Of a stretch of DNA of 16,567 nt, positions 1 through 5,364 are shown piece by piece. Under the pieces are notes generated by a model. The model did not search any database. It was not told the origin of the DNA and was given only the letters and a program-made list of their open reading frames with translations. Both the position numbers and the translations under genes were made by a program. Location of the stretch: NCBI GenBank assembly GCA_003246505.1, contig QKAI01000332.1, positions 1 to 16,567 on the forward strand, read 5' to 3'. Origin of the DNA: Spirochaetaceae bacterium (lineage in GTDB: Bacteria; Spirochaetota; Spirochaetia; DSM-2461). How positions within the stretch are numbered: the stretch's first letter is position 1; the number at the start of each line of letters is the position of its first letter.

Positions 1-104
1 ACATGAAGAGAAAGATCCATGAGATCGCCAGCGACGCCTTCACCGACAGCGAATGGTTTTCCGTCATCGACGAACCCAAAGTGGACGAGATCGAAGTCGG
101 CTGA
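1..104 (+). CDS. 3' end of an unidentified protein (partial)
   Basis: An open frame enters from the left edge and stops at TGA 102-104. About 33 residues are visible; they are acidic and end in a run rich in Asp, Glu and Val (DEPKVDEIEVG). There is an in-frame ATG at base 3, but no upstream sequence to judge it, so this is more likely the tail of a longer protein than a complete small gene. I recognise no motif. It is convergent with coaX, from which it is separated by 38 bp containing a hairpin. Confidence 0.5.
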   Translation, partial: MKRKIHEIASDAFTDSEWFSVIDEPKVDEIEVG

Positions 105-111
105 AATGACA

Positions 112-130
112 CCGGCAGAACCTCTGCCGG
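112..130. terminator. Perfect 8-bp hairpin between convergent genes
   Basis: CCGGCAGA (112-119) pairs exactly with TCTGCCGG (123-130) around a 3-nt loop. It lies between the stop codons of the left-edge gene and coaX, which converge. Neither strand has a clear run of T after the stem (the minus strand has a T5 just before it), so it is a candidate bidirectional terminator or mRNA 3'-end stabiliser, not a textbook intrinsic terminator. Confidence 0.5.
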
Positions 131-142
131 ATGTAAAAAGAT

Positions 143-919
143 TCAGTTGAAAAAGGCTTTATTCTTATAGGCAATGAGCCTGAGCCCCTCCAGAATCAGC
201 CAGGGTTCGGTGAGGGTGAACCTGTCGGTCAGGGGGGCGATGACGGAGGCCCGTCCGCCGGTGGCGATCACCGTGGCCACCCCGCCCAGTTCGTCCTTCA
301 TCCTGTCGATGAGAGATTCCACCAGACCCGTATATCCCCAGACCACACCGGACTGGATGGATTTTATTGTATTGGTGCCGATCGCCTTCTGGGGCGGTTC
401 CAGCCAGACCTGGGGAAGCTGGGCCGTGTGTTCGGAGAGAGCCTCCGCGGCGGCCTGCAGACCGGGAGCGATGGACACGCCCAGAATCTCACCCGGCTCA
501 CGGATAGCTGTAAAAGTCAGGGCCGTGCCGAAATCCACGACGATGCAGTTGCCCTGAATCCTGTTGTAGGCGGCCACGCAGTTGCAGACGATGTCGGTCC
601 CCAGCTCCGCCGGATTCTCAATAAGGATTTTCAGCCCTGTTTTCACCCCGGGACCGACGATGAGAGGCTCGAAGCCTGTCATCTGCTGCACCATCTCCCG
701 GATCTTGCCTGTGAGTCCCGGAACAACCGAACTGATGACGGCCTGGCTGATGGAGCTGCGCTCCACTCCCGCTTCCCGGAGGAGGTCGCGGACCAGTACC
801 CCGTACTCATCGGGCATTTTGGAGGGGTCCGTGCTGATCCTCCAGTGGTTGATCCAGTTCTCCCGGTCGTGGATACCCAGGACGATGTTGGTGTTTCCTA
901 CGTCTACGGCCAGCAGCAT
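143..919 (-). CDS. coaX: Type III pantothenate kinase (CoaX)
   Basis: Phosphorylates pantothenate with ATP, the first step of coenzyme A synthesis, in the cytosol. The 258-residue protein has the ASKHA-fold signatures of the family: phosphate-binding DVGNTN at residues 6-11, the catalytic Asp in ELGTD (Asp109; GAD in most relatives), VDFGTALTF near 128-136, the helix GTNTIKSIQSGVVWG near 181-195, and ATGGRA near 219-224. Length is normal for the family. I chose ATG at 919 because it gives the usual MLLAVDVGNTN start and forms a TGATG overlap with the stop of the upstream S-component gene; a GTG one codon earlier (922) is also possible. A GGAG lies 7 nt upstream. As the last gene of an ECF transporter operon it probably traps imported pantothenate. 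Type III enzymes are known to resist feedback inhibition by CoA and to need a monovalent cation. Confidence 0.95.
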   Translation of the reverse strand: MLLAVDVGNTNIVLGIHDRENWINHWRISTDPSKMPDEYGVLVRDLLREAGVERSSISQAVISSVVPGLTGKIREMVQQMTGFEPLIVGPGVKTGLKILIENPAELGTDIVCNCVAAYNRIQGNCIVVDFGTALTFTAIREPGEILGVSIAPGLQAAAEALSEHTAQLPQVWLEPPQKAIGTNTIKSIQSGVVWGYTGLVESLIDRMKDELGGVATVIATGGRASVIAPLTDRFTLTEPWLILEGLRLIAYKNKAFFN

Positions 920-1500
920 CACTCGTCTCCGTCCGGATCTTCAAGATTCGACTTTTTACCCCGGCTGCCCACGGTCTTCCAGGAGACGACCACAGCGGCG
1001 CTGATAACGGCTGCGGCACCCGCCTCAGCCAGTCCGTTGGCCAGAACGATGGCGATGATCAGATTCCAGGGAAGAGCGCCCGCCAGGGCCAGAGCCCCCA
1101 GCACCAGAAAGGTATTGGTCAGGCTGCCGGCGATGCCGGCCAGAACGGTGCTGAGGGTCAGCATTTTTCCCCGGAAGGCCCGGTACACCAGCCAGGCGGT
1201 GAGACCGATCACGATCCTGGGGAGTACGGAGATCAGGGGATTGACGAAAAACACATCCACCGGTCCGGTGGGGGCGACGGCCGCCTGAATCAGGCTGAAA
1301 ATGCCGAAGATCATTCCGATGATCATACCGACAACCGGTCCCTCAAGGACGGCGCCGATGATGACGGGAACATGCATGATGGTCAGGGACGCTCCGGAAA
1401 ACCAGGGAATGAACCCGAGCCTCGTGGCTCCCAGAACGACAGAAACGGCGGCCATTACGGCGGTAATGACTATTTTACGGGTACGGTTGGAATCAGACAT
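919..1500 (-). CDS. ECF transporter substrate-binding (S) component, probably for pantothenate
   Basis: A 193-residue, very hydrophobic protein with about six predicted membrane segments. A short basic N-terminus (SDSNRTRK) is followed by a first helix of the kind that opens ECF S components (ITAVMAAVSVVLG). The HVPVIIGAVLEGPVVG stretch near residues 43-58 and the NPLISVLPR stretch near 87-95 fit the ECF S-component family of integral membrane vitamin binders. The start ATG at 1500 has a strong AGGAGG 6 nt upstream, inside the 12-bp gap after the ecfT stop. Its stop overlaps the coaX start. S components set substrate specificity but are too divergent to assign by eye. The adjacent coaX makes pantothenate the best guess (PanT-like); another vitamin remains possible, including folate or cobalamin for the divergent methionine operon. 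The family call is strong and the substrate call weak. Confidence 0.8.
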   Translation of the reverse strand: MSDSNRTRKIVITAVMAAVSVVLGATRLGFIPWFSGASLTIMHVPVIIGAVLEGPVVGMIIGMIFGIFSLIQAAVAPTGPVDVFFVNPLISVLPRIVIGLTAWLVYRAFRGKMLTLSTVLAGIAGSLTNTFLVLGALALAGALPWNLIIAIVLANGLAEAGAAAVISAAVVVSWKTVGSRGKKSNLEDPDGDE

Positions 1501-1512
1501 GGAATCCTCCTG

Positions 1513-2364
1513 CTAAATGAATAATTTCATAGATATCAAAAACCTGCTGCCCGGCAGCAGAAAAAATGCAAGTATCACGAGGCACAGAGCCGCCGTGTCT
1601 CTCCCCTTCCAGGGATATTCGTTCAGACGGCTCCTCTCCCGCCCCGGTTCATAGCACCGCGCCTCCATGGCTTCCACCAGAATTTCCGCCCTTTCCAGGG
1701 CGGCCACAAACAGGGGAACAAGCAGGGGAATGTAAAGCCTTATCTTTTTGACAAGTCCCATCCGCCAGGTGCCGAAGGAGCCTCCCCGGGAGGCCTGGGC
1801 CTTGGTGATATGCTCCGCCTCCAGGGCAAGGAGGGGGATGAACCGGAAGGTGATGGTGATCACCAGTGAGAGATCATGAGAGAGCCCGCTCTTGCCTCCC
1901 AGGGGGCGGAAGAGGAGTTCGGCGCCGTGGCTGATCTCGGAGACCGTGGTCACCGAGGTGAAGAGGGTGAAAAGCAGGAACAGACAGAAGAAACGGCTGA
2001 AGAGGCGGGCCGTGAAGAGCAGATCTTCCGGATAGACTCCGAACCGGGAGATCTGCAGAAGAGCCTCCCCGCTGTGGTCCCTGGGAATCAGAAACATCTG
2101 AATCAGGGCTATGAGAACCAGAAAGGGAAGTACGGGCCTGACTCCTCCGAGGAGATTCCTCAGGCTCAGCCCTGCCGTGCGGCCGGTCAGAAAGAGGAGC
2201 AGAAAGAAAACAGGCAGCTGGGGAAAGAGGGGGGATGCGAAGACGATGATCATTCCCAGGATCAGGGACACCAGCTTCAGGGCGGGATTCAGATGATGGA
2301 CCGCCGAGTTACCCGGCTGATACTGTCCCACCGACAGGTTCTGGAGGATTTCAAAATCGTTCAT
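1513..2364 (-). CDS. ecfT: ECF transporter transmembrane component EcfT
   Basis: The 283-residue integral membrane coupling subunit of an energy-coupling factor transporter, which links ATP hydrolysis by the EcfA domains to toppling of the S component. It opens with the typical LNPALKLVSLI segment, has several hydrophobic helices, and carries the two coupling-helix motifs expected of the family: AQASRGG near residues 189-195 (a variant of Ala-Arg-Gly) and EAMEARCY near 231-238. The ATG at 2364 overlaps the stop of the upstream ATPase gene as ATGA, implying translational coupling. It is followed after 12 bp by the S component, so this operon encodes a complete, self-contained transporter. The C-terminus ends in a hydrophobic helix and a short basic tail, as in relatives. 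Confidence 0.92.
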   Translation of the reverse strand: MNDFEILQNLSVGQYQPGNSAVHHLNPALKLVSLILGMIIVFASPLFPQLPVFFLLLFLTGRTAGLSLRNLLGGVRPVLPFLVLIALIQMFLIPRDHSGEALLQISRFGVYPEDLLFTARLFSRFFCLFLLFTLFTSVTTVSEISHGAELLFRPLGGKSGLSHDLSLVITITFRFIPLLALEAEHITKAQASRGGSFGTWRMGLVKKIRLYIPLLVPLFVAALERAEILVEAMEARCYEPGRERSRLNEYPWKGRDTAALCLVILAFFLLPGSRFLISMKLFI

Positions 2365-4088
2365 CCTTCCCTCCTTCCTGTGAGAGAAGCGATCAGATCA
2401 TCGGCCGAGAGGATAGATCCTCCGGCGTCCTTATGAAGGGCCGCGGCGATGCGTCCCGCAAGGGGGTAGTCCATCCCCCCCTCGGCGGGGTTGTGGTTCT
2501 GAAAAAAAACGGCTCCGTCCCCGTCCCTGAGGATGGTCCCATCCCGGAAGACCGCCAGGCGCCGGGAAAACCTCAGGGCCTGTTCCACATTATGGGTTAC
2601 CAGAACGAGGGTGATGCCCTCCTTCTGAAGGTTGATGAGGATGTTCTCCATGCTTTCCGCCGCCAGGGGGTCCAGTCCCGCCGTCGGTTCGTCCAGAAGC
2701 AGGATCTCCGGTCTCATGGCCAGAATCCCGGCGAGAGCCGCCTTGCGTTTCTGGCCGCCGCTGAGGGCTTTGACGGGGTAATCCCGATACCGGTCAAAGG
2801 GGAGGCCGACCTGATCGAGAGCCTCCTTCACCCGGAGGGAGAGAGCCTTGCCCTTCACTCCCATCCGGGAGGGTCCGAAGGCCACATCGTCCCCCACAAG
2901 CCGGGCGAAGAGCTGCTTTTCGGGCTGCTGCATGACCAGACCTATCCGGGACCTGAGGGCCTGAAGATCCGTCTTTTTGTCCATCGGGTTTTCACCCAGT
3001 AGGGTAATGCTGCCGCTGTCGGGGAGAAGAAGGGTGTTCAGTATCTGCAAAAAGGTTGATTTTCCCGAACCGGTCTGACCCAGTACACTGACCGATTCCC
3101 CTTTCCGGAGGGAGAAGTTGAGGTCTCTGAGCGCGGTCACGGGCCGTCCGGATTTTTTACCGTAAACACGGTGGACGCCCCGCAGCTCTGCTGAAATTCC
3201 GCTGTCCGGAGGAGAGTACTTCTGAAGTCGGGGAGGCAGGGTCACCGTGTACCCCTCCCGCCTGAGATGAGCGGTCAGATCCTCTTCCTTCAGGAAGTCG
3301 GGAAAACCCGGGAAGACACCGGCCAGCTGCCTGCACAGTTCCTGAACGGGAGTCTCTCTGAGATGCCAGGATGCGAGTTTTTCCCGTTCCCTGATAAAGA
3401 GGGAGGGATCACCGTCGGCAGCCAGCCGTCCTTCATTCAGAACCATGACCCGGTCGGCACAGACTGCCTGATCCATAAAATGGGTGATTCTGAGGACGCT
3501 ATGCCCCTCACCGTGCAGACGGGCAAGCAGGGTGTTGAGCTGTTTCCGGCCTTCGGGGTTCAGCATGGATTCCGCTTCGTCCAGGACAAGACAGCGGGAT
3601 CCGAGAGCCAGGACACCGGCCATGCCCAGCCTCTGCTGCTGTCCGGCGGAAAGCTGATGTGTCCCTCTCCGGGAAAGGGGAGAGATGGAGACGGACTCAA
3701 GAGCTTCCTCCACCCTCTTCTGTATCTCCGCGCTGTCCAGTACAAGGTTTTCGGGACCGAAGGCCGCATCCTCCCGGACAACGGTTGCCACGATCTGAGA
3801 AGAAGGGTCCTGAAAGACCAGCCCCGCTTTCGATCGGATGGTTCTGTGGTTCTTCTGAATACGGGTATCCAGGCCGTCCACAAGGATTTCACCCTCCTGC
3901 GGTTCCAGAAGACCGATCAGAAGTCGGGCCAGGGTACTTTTTCCCGATCCGTTCCCTCCGACCAGAGCCGTGTGACAGCCCTCCTCAAGGGAAAAGGACA
4001 CCCTGTCGAGTGCCGGACGGTCCTGTCCCGGATAGGTGAAGCTGACGTTCCGGAATTCAATAAACGCCACGGACACCGTCCCCGGCAT
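2361..4088 (-). CDS. Fused energy-coupling factor ATPase EcfA-EcfA'
   Basis: A 575-residue cytoplasmic ATPase with two ABC domains in one chain, replacing separate EcfA1 and EcfA2. Domain 1 (about 8-240): Walker A GGNGSGKST (44-52), Q-loop VFQDP (Q93), signature LSAGQQ (146-151), Walker B LVLDE (167-171), H-loop His203. Domain 2 (about 300-540): Walker A GQTGSGKST (337-345), VMQQPEKQLF Q-loop (386-395), signature LSGGQ (442-446), LLLDEPTAGLD (463-473), His499. A linker of about 60 residues joins them. The domains are unequal: the first has LSAGQ and DEAES where the second has canonical LSGGQ and DEPTA, though both keep the catalytic Glu. The start is uncertain: ATG 4088 has a GGTAGGGA abutting it with almost no spacer, and GTG codons at 4076 and 4070 also precede the first conserved strand (AFIEFRNVSF). 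First gene of the ecf-coaX operon. Confidence 0.93.
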   Translation of the reverse strand: MPGTVSVAFIEFRNVSFTYPGQDRPALDRVSFSLEEGCHTALVGGNGSGKSTLARLLIGLLEPQEGEILVDGLDTRIQKNHRTIRSKAGLVFQDPSSQIVATVVREDAAFGPENLVLDSAEIQKRVEEALESVSISPLSRRGTHQLSAGQQQRLGMAGVLALGSRCLVLDEAESMLNPEGRKQLNTLLARLHGEGHSVLRITHFMDQAVCADRVMVLNEGRLAADGDPSLFIREREKLASWHLRETPVQELCRQLAGVFPGFPDFLKEEDLTAHLRREGYTVTLPPRLQKYSPPDSGISAELRGVHRVYGKKSGRPVTALRDLNFSLRKGESVSVLGQTGSGKSTFLQILNTLLLPDSGSITLLGENPMDKKTDLQALRSRIGLVMQQPEKQLFARLVGDDVAFGPSRMGVKGKALSLRVKEALDQVGLPFDRYRDYPVKALSGGQKRKAALAGILAMRPEILLLDEPTAGLDPLAAESMENILINLQKEGITLVLVTHNVEQALRFSRRLAVFRDGTILRDGDGAVFFQNHNPAEGGMDYPLAGRIAAALHKDAGGSILSADDLIASLTGRREG

Positions 4089-4131
4089 TCCCTACCGGAA
4101 AAGAGAAGTATATGATTCTGTTTTTTTTCAT
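4057..4131 (-). CDS. Possible 24-residue upstream ORF overlapping the start of the fused EcfA gene
   Basis: ATG at 4131 is preceded by a well-spaced GAGGTG (4142-4137, 5 nt away), a better ribosome site than that of the ecfA fusion itself. The frame reads MKKNRIIYFSFP and ends at TGA 4059-4057, about 30 nt inside the ATPase gene in a different frame. It could serve as a coupling ORF that delivers ribosomes to the ATG or GTG starts it overlaps, or it may be fortuitous. The peptide resembles nothing I recognise. Confidence 0.3.
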   Translation of the reverse strand: MKKNRIIYFSFPVGNAGDGVRGVY

Positions 4132-4183
4132 AGTTGCACCTCAACGTCCCGGTCATTAAAGATCCAGGCGCACTGGTAATGGA

Positions 4184-4213
4184 ATTCTACCCCCTGTACC
4201 CCGATGAAGTCAA
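4184..4213 (-). promoter_or_regulatory. Sigma70-type promoter for the ecf-coaX operon
   Basis: On the minus strand, TTGACT (4213-4208) and TAGAAT (4189-4184) are separated by 18 bp; each matches five of six consensus bases. The predicted transcript start near 4177 gives a leader of roughly 90 nt before the ATG at 4088. It lies back to back with the promoter of the methionine operon. The A8 run at 4127-4120 lies in the leader. Confidence 0.6.
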
Positions 4214-4225
4214 CCCGGCGCCGGG
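4214..4225. promoter_or_regulatory. 12-bp perfect palindrome between divergent -35 boxes
   Basis: CCCGGCGCCGGG is its own reverse complement. It fills nearly all of the gap between the -35 hexamer of the minus promoter (4208-4213) and the -35 of the plus promoter (4229-4234). This is a good place for a regulator acting on both operons. No known operator was recognised. Confidence 0.4.
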
Positions 4226-4228
4226 CAA

Positions 4229-4257
4229 TTGACGATATCTCACTGCTCCCGTACAAT
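4229..4257 (+). promoter_or_regulatory. Sigma70-type promoter for the methionine synthase operon
   Basis: TTGACG (4229-4234) and TACAAT (4252-4257) are separated by exactly 17 bp; each matches five of six consensus bases. Transcription would start near 4264, giving a leader of about 176 nt before the GTG at 4441. The start point falls inside a perfect palindrome. Confidence 0.7.
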
Positions 4258-4270
4258 TCGATGCATCGAA
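4257..4270. promoter_or_regulatory. 14-bp perfect palindrome over the methionine operon start point (candidate operator)
   Basis: TTCGATGCATCGAA is its own reverse complement. It begins on the last base of the -10 box and spans the predicted +1, where a bound repressor would block RNA polymerase. The position, more than the sequence, argues for an operator. I do not recognise the site as that of a known methionine-regulon repressor. Confidence 0.5.
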
Positions 4271-4440
4271 GGCCTGCGGCCGGAACGGAAGGGTCTCCGG
4301 CGGAGACGGGGCTTTGGCATTTTACCCGGGGAACCATTATACTTATGTCACTGCGGAGAGAAAGTGCAGCCGGGAAGAACGGAAATTTTTAATTCTTTCC
4401 GGGGAAAATAATAAACTAAACAGCATAGAGGAGGTCCGGT
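4264..4440 (+). promoter_or_regulatory. Structured 5' leader of the methionine synthase operon
   Basis: The rest of the 352-bp gene-free stretch. From the predicted start it contains GGCC-TGC-GGCC (4271-4281), a GTCTCC/GGAGAC hairpin with a GGC loop (4293-4307), and a 10-bp stem with one G-U pair formed by CCGGGAAGAA (4370-4379) and TTCTTTCCGG (4393-4402). A shorter alternative stem, CGGAAA (4380-4385) with TTTCCG (4396-4401), is mutually exclusive with the last one. AGGAGGT (4429-4435) is the ribosome site. I could not match it to the SAM, SAH, THF or cobalamin riboswitch consensus, so it is a leader of unknown function. Confidence 0.45.
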
Positions 4441-5364
4441 GTGAAGCTTCAGGACAAGGAATTACTGATACTGGACGGAGCCTGCGGAACAAGCATTCAG
4501 AATATGGATCTCCCCGACTCGGTCTGGGACGGCAACGAGGGATGCAACGAGTACCTCTGCGTCACCGTTCCCGACAGGATCACGGAGATGCATCTGAGCT
4601 TTCTCAGGGCCGGAGCGGACATCATCGAGACCAATACCTTCGGCGGAACCCGCATTGTTCTGGGAGAGTACGGCCTCCAGGACAGAGTCAGAGAGATCAA
4701 TACGGCCGCCGTTAAAGCCGCCCGGAAGGCGGTGGAGATCCACGGTGCCGGCTGGGTCGCCGGATCCGTCGGACCGGGCACGAAACTTCCCTCGCTGGGA
4801 CATATAACCGTGGATGATCTGGCGGCAGCCTACAGGGAGCAGATCGAGGCACTGGCGGACGCCGGTGTGGATCTCATCATTCTGGAAACAGCCCAGGACA
4901 TCCTTCAGCTCAAGACGGTGCTGGTCAGCTGTTTTGATGTGCTGGAAGAGAAAAAGGCGGAGATTCCCGTCATGGTCTCGGTCACCATTGAGAGCACAGG
5001 CACCATGCTGGCCGGTACGGATATCGCCGCTGCCGCCGCCATCATCGAACCCTTTCCCGTCTTTTCCTTCGGCCTGAACTGCGCCACCGGCCCCGAGGAT
5101 ATGCTCAGCAGCATCCGGTGGCTCAGCCACAACTGGCCGGGACGGATCTCCTGTCTCCCCAACCAGGGTCTTCCCGAGATCATCGACGGAAAAACCACCT
5201 ATCCCATGACGCCCGACGCCTATGCGGGCGAACTCAGGACCTTCATCGGCGACTGGGGCGTCTCCCTGGCCGGCGGATGCTGCGGCACCACGGCCGAACA
5301 CATCGCGAAACTGAAACAGACCGTCGGGAACACGGTTCCCGCCAAACGGGAGGTGATCTCTTGA
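4441..5364 (+). CDS. Homocysteine S-methyltransferase module of a split B12-dependent methionine synthase
   Basis: A 307-residue (beta/alpha)8 protein that corresponds to the N-terminal domain of MetH and would bind and activate homocysteine through zinc. It shows LDGACGTSIQ near 11-20 (DGAMGT in most relatives), ETNTFGGTRI near 63-71, and the three zinc-ligand cysteines: Cys214 in GLNC and Cys280/Cys281 in GGCCGTT. Nothing of the folate or cobalamin domains is attached; these follow as a separate gene whose TTG start overlaps this stop (TTGA). The GTG start has AGGAGGT 5 nt upstream and is the first codon of the conserved region. It probably works as a complex with the next gene product to give methionine from homocysteine and methylcobalamin. 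On its own it could also be a standalone methyltransferase, but the coupling and the missing module next door argue otherwise. Confidence 0.9.
   Translation: MKLQDKELLILDGACGTSIQNMDLPDSVWDGNEGCNEYLCVTVPDRITEMHLSFLRAGADIIETNTFGGTRIVLGEYGLQDRVREINTAAVKAARKAVEIHGAGWVAGSVGPGTKLPSLGHITVDDLAAAYREQIEALADAGVDLIILETAQDILQLKTVLVSCFDVLEEKKAEIPVMVSVTIESTGTMLAGTDIAAAAAIIEPFPVFSFGLNCATGPEDMLSSIRWLSHNWPGRISCLPNQGLPEIIDGKTTYPMTPDAYAGELRTFIGDWGVSLAGGCCGTTAEHIAKLKQTVGNTVPAKREVIS

Noticed and set aside
428..1288. Plus-strand open frame opposite coaX and the S component; likewise 3267-4115 and 11154-12047
   Set aside because: Shadow frames: the opposite strand carries genes with complete motifs, and no ribosome site or domain supports these.
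4120..4127. T8 run as an intrinsic terminator or A8 slippage site
   Set aside because: No stem precedes it on the + strand; on the minus strand a one-base slip would run into a TAG just before the ATPase start, so it would not fuse the frames.
4201..4225. SAM-I riboswitch-like fragment (GATGAA followed by CCCGGC)
   Set aside because: The flanking conserved segments of the SAM box are absent, and the stretch lies upstream of the predicted + transcript start.
4128..4337. 69-codon minus-strand frame in the divergent control region
   Set aside because: Its composition looks slightly protein-like at the C-terminus, but it covers two promoters and two palindromes and its start overlaps a TATAAT with no ribosome site.
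4336..4341. TATAAT on the minus strand as a further ecf promoter
   Set aside because: Perfect -10, but no acceptable -35 at 16-18 bp and no extended -10; the TTGACT/TAGAAT pair nearer the gene is better.
4340..4380. Cobalamin-riboswitch-like fragment (CACTG followed by CGGGAAG)
   Set aside because: The B12-box core and the other conserved cobalamin riboswitch segments are not found upstream or downstream.
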